Origin: Chloroflexota bacterium | Lineage (GTDB): Bacteria; Chloroflexota; Dormibacteria; Dormibacterales; Dormibacteraceae | Reading direction: 5' to 3' | Length of the DNA stretch: 41,359 nucleotides | Assembly: GCA_005889085.1 (NCBI GenBank) | Contig: VBDS01000188.1 | Location: forward strand, 1 to 41,359 | Shown here: positions 39,876 through 41,359 of the stretch, in pieces | Layout of the letters: every line of letters begins with the position of its first letter | How positions within the stretch are numbered: position 1 is the first letter of the stretch | Translations under genes and position numbers: made by a program | The notes under the pieces: model-generated | Databases searched by the model: none | Told to the model about the DNA's origin: nothing | The model's input: the letters and a program-made list of their open reading frames with translations, nothing else

Positions 39876-40433
39876 TGGGTCACCATGCGGCGCGCCAGCT
39901 GGGTCGCACGCTGGATGTCGTTTTCCGCGCCGGAGGTGATGTCGTTGAAGACGATCTCCTCCGCCACCCGGCCGCCCATGATGCCCGCGATCTGGTCCAT
40001 GAGCTCGTCTCGCGAGACCAGGTACTTGTCCTCTTCGGGCAGGCTCAGCGTCCAGCCGAGCGCCATGCCGCGGGAGATGATCGAGACCTTGTGCACCGGG
40101 TCGGTGTGCGGCAGAGCCTTCATCACCAGCGCGTGACCCACCTCGTGGTAGGCGATGATCTCCTTCTCTTTGTCGGAGATGCGGCGGCTCTTGCGCTCAG
40201 GGCCCGCGATGACACGGGCGATCGCCTCCTCGAGCTCGTCCATTCCGATCACCTTCTGGTTGGCCCGGGCGGCGAGGATCGCGGCCTCATTGATCAGGTT
40301 GGCGAGATCAGCGCCACTGAAGCCGGGAGTCTGGCGAGCCAGAACGTCGAGGTCGACCGTCGAGTCCAGCGGCTTGTTTCGCGCGTGCACGTCGAGGATC
40401 TGGCGGCGGCCCTTGATGTCCGGGCGGTCGAGC
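39014..40433. repeat. exact tandem duplication, 2 x 710 bp (39014-39723 and 39724-40433) inside ftsH
   Basis: Sequence and ORF-track coordinates repeat with constant offset 710 (e.g. ORF starts 39018/39728, 39121/39831, 39445/40155); identical peptides. Confidence 0.97.
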
Positions 40434-41359
40434 GTCACGTGGCGGTCGAAGCGGCCGGGACGGAGCAGCGCCGGGTCCAGCACGTCGGGCCGGTTCGTCG
40501 CTGCGATGACGATGACGTGCGTGTTGGTGTCGAAGCCGTCCATCTCGACTAGCAGCTGGTTCAGGGTCTGCTCGCGCTCGTCGTGACCGCCGCCTAGACC
40601 GGCGCCACGCTGGCGGCCCACGGCGTCGATCTCGTCGACGAACACGATGCAAGGAGAGTTCTTCTTGGCCTGGTCGAAGAGATCGCGGACGCGGCTCGCG
40701 CCGACACCGACGAACATCTCGACGAACTCAGAGCCTGAGATCGAGAAGAAGGGCACGCCCGCCTCGCCGGCAACGGCCTTGCTGAGCAGCGTCTTGCCTG
40801 TACCGGGAGGACCGACGAGCAGCACACCTTTCGGGATGCGCGCGCCGAGGGCAACGAACTTCTCCGGATATTTGAGGAACTCGACGATCTCCGTAAGCTC
40901 CTGTTTCGCTTCATCGACACCGGCAACGTCGGCGAACGTGATCGCGGGCTTGTCGCCGGCAATCATCCTCGCGCGCGAGCGTCCGAATGAGATGGCCTGG
41001 TTGTTGCCGCTCTGCGTCTGGCGCAGCACCCACCACATGAACGCGGCGATCAGGATCACGAGGATGATGTTCGGCAGCAGGACGCTGATCAGGTAGCTGC
41101 CGGTCTGGCTCTTCTCGTACTTGACGTCGACCTTGTCGTTCTGCAGGTCGGTCACGAACTGGCACTGGCCCGTGCAGTCGGGCAGCACGACGTTGTGCCT
41201 TTTGCCCTGGATGTCGGTGACGACACCGTCCGTGCCGTTGATGTCGACGACCTTGACCTGGCCCTCCGCGGCCTGGGTCATCATGGTCGAGAAGTCCCAG
41301 TCGCTCTGGTTCTGACCGCTCTGGATCGAGTTCCACGTGAACCAGAAAATCAGACCCAG
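39584..41359 (-). CDS. ftsH: ATP-dependent zinc metalloprotease FtsH (5' part, runs off right edge; 3' end frameshifted by the duplication)
   Basis: [61 protein letters not shown]; the frame extends upstream of 41284 to the window end ([27 protein letters not shown]). Confidence 0.93.
   Translation of the reverse strand: MGLIFWFTWNSIQSGQNQSDWDFSTMMTQAAEGQVKVVDINGTDGVVTDIQGKRHNVVLPDCTGQCQFVTDLQNDKVDVKYEKSQTGSYLISVLLPNIILVILIAAFMWWVLRQTQSGNNQAISFGRSRARMIAGDKPAITFADVAGVDEAKQELTEIVEFLKYPEKFVALGARIPKGVLLVGPPGTGKTLLSKAVAGEAGVPFFSISGSEFVEMFVGVGASRVRDLFDQAKKNSPCIVFVDEIDAVGRQRGAGLGGGHDEREQTLNQLLVEMDGFDTNTHVIVIAATNRPDVLDPALLRPGRFDRHVTLDRPDIKGRRQILDVHARNKPLDSTVDLDVLARQTPGFSGADLANLINEAAILAARANQKVIGMDELEEAIARVIAGPERKSRRISDKEKEIIAYHEVGHALVMKALPHTDPVHKVSIISRGMALGWTLSLPEEDKYLVSRDELMDQIAGIMGGRVAEEIVFNDITSGAENDIQRATQLARRMVTQWGMSDKLGTVTMGHKEELVFLGRDLGEQRNYSEEIAAVIDEEIRSIINHGCSTARTSRAAARSSTCTRETSRWTRRSTSTFWLARLPASVALISPT

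Noticed and set aside
39018-40552. Pair of near-identical plus-strand ORFs ([14 protein letters not shown]...) that look like a tandem gene family
   Set aside because: They are antisense shadows of the ftsH tandem duplication, not a paralogous pair.

Overview
This is a 41.4 kb window of high-GC bacterial chromosome. Most genes are on the minus strand and coding density is high. The backbone matches the classical Bacillus-type housekeeping order clpC - radA - PIN/TRAM (yacL) - ispD - ispF - cysS - rlmB - yacP (NYN) - rpmG - secE - nusG - rplK - rplA - rplJ - rplL. Several inserted blocks interrupt it: a MoxR/DUF58/DUF4129/SpoIIM/RDD membrane cluster, a Clp_N-M50 fusion protease, pyk plus an uncharacterised internally duplicated protein, a TetR/SnoaL/IDH-like/SGNH block, and a RimJ/RimL-like GNAT between rplA and rplJ. 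Beyond clpC lie an O-antigen ligase/TPR protein, rpsA, panC, panB, a DUF2520 protein and ftsH. At the left edge are a beta-phosphoglucomutase tail and a GH65 phosphorylase. The main unexplained signal is a family of about 45-60 bp double-hairpin palindromic repeats with at least 6-7 copies in the window. Copies sit between genes and also in frame inside three proteins (pyruvate kinase, DUF2520, O-antigen ligase/TPR). Their inner hairpin stems differ in sequence but keep base-pairing, which resembles the protein-embedded palindromic elements of Rickettsia. Other highlights are an exact 710-bp tandem duplication that breaks ftsH (a real duplication or an assembly artefact), an L10 leader with an SD-sequestering terminator, and an orphan plus-strand terminator/antiterminator upstream of a threonine-dehydratase-like gene. 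Taxonomy was not determined; gene content and GC would fit a Chloroflexota/Dormibacterota-like lineage, but this is inference only. All family assignments come from reading the sequence, not from database searches.
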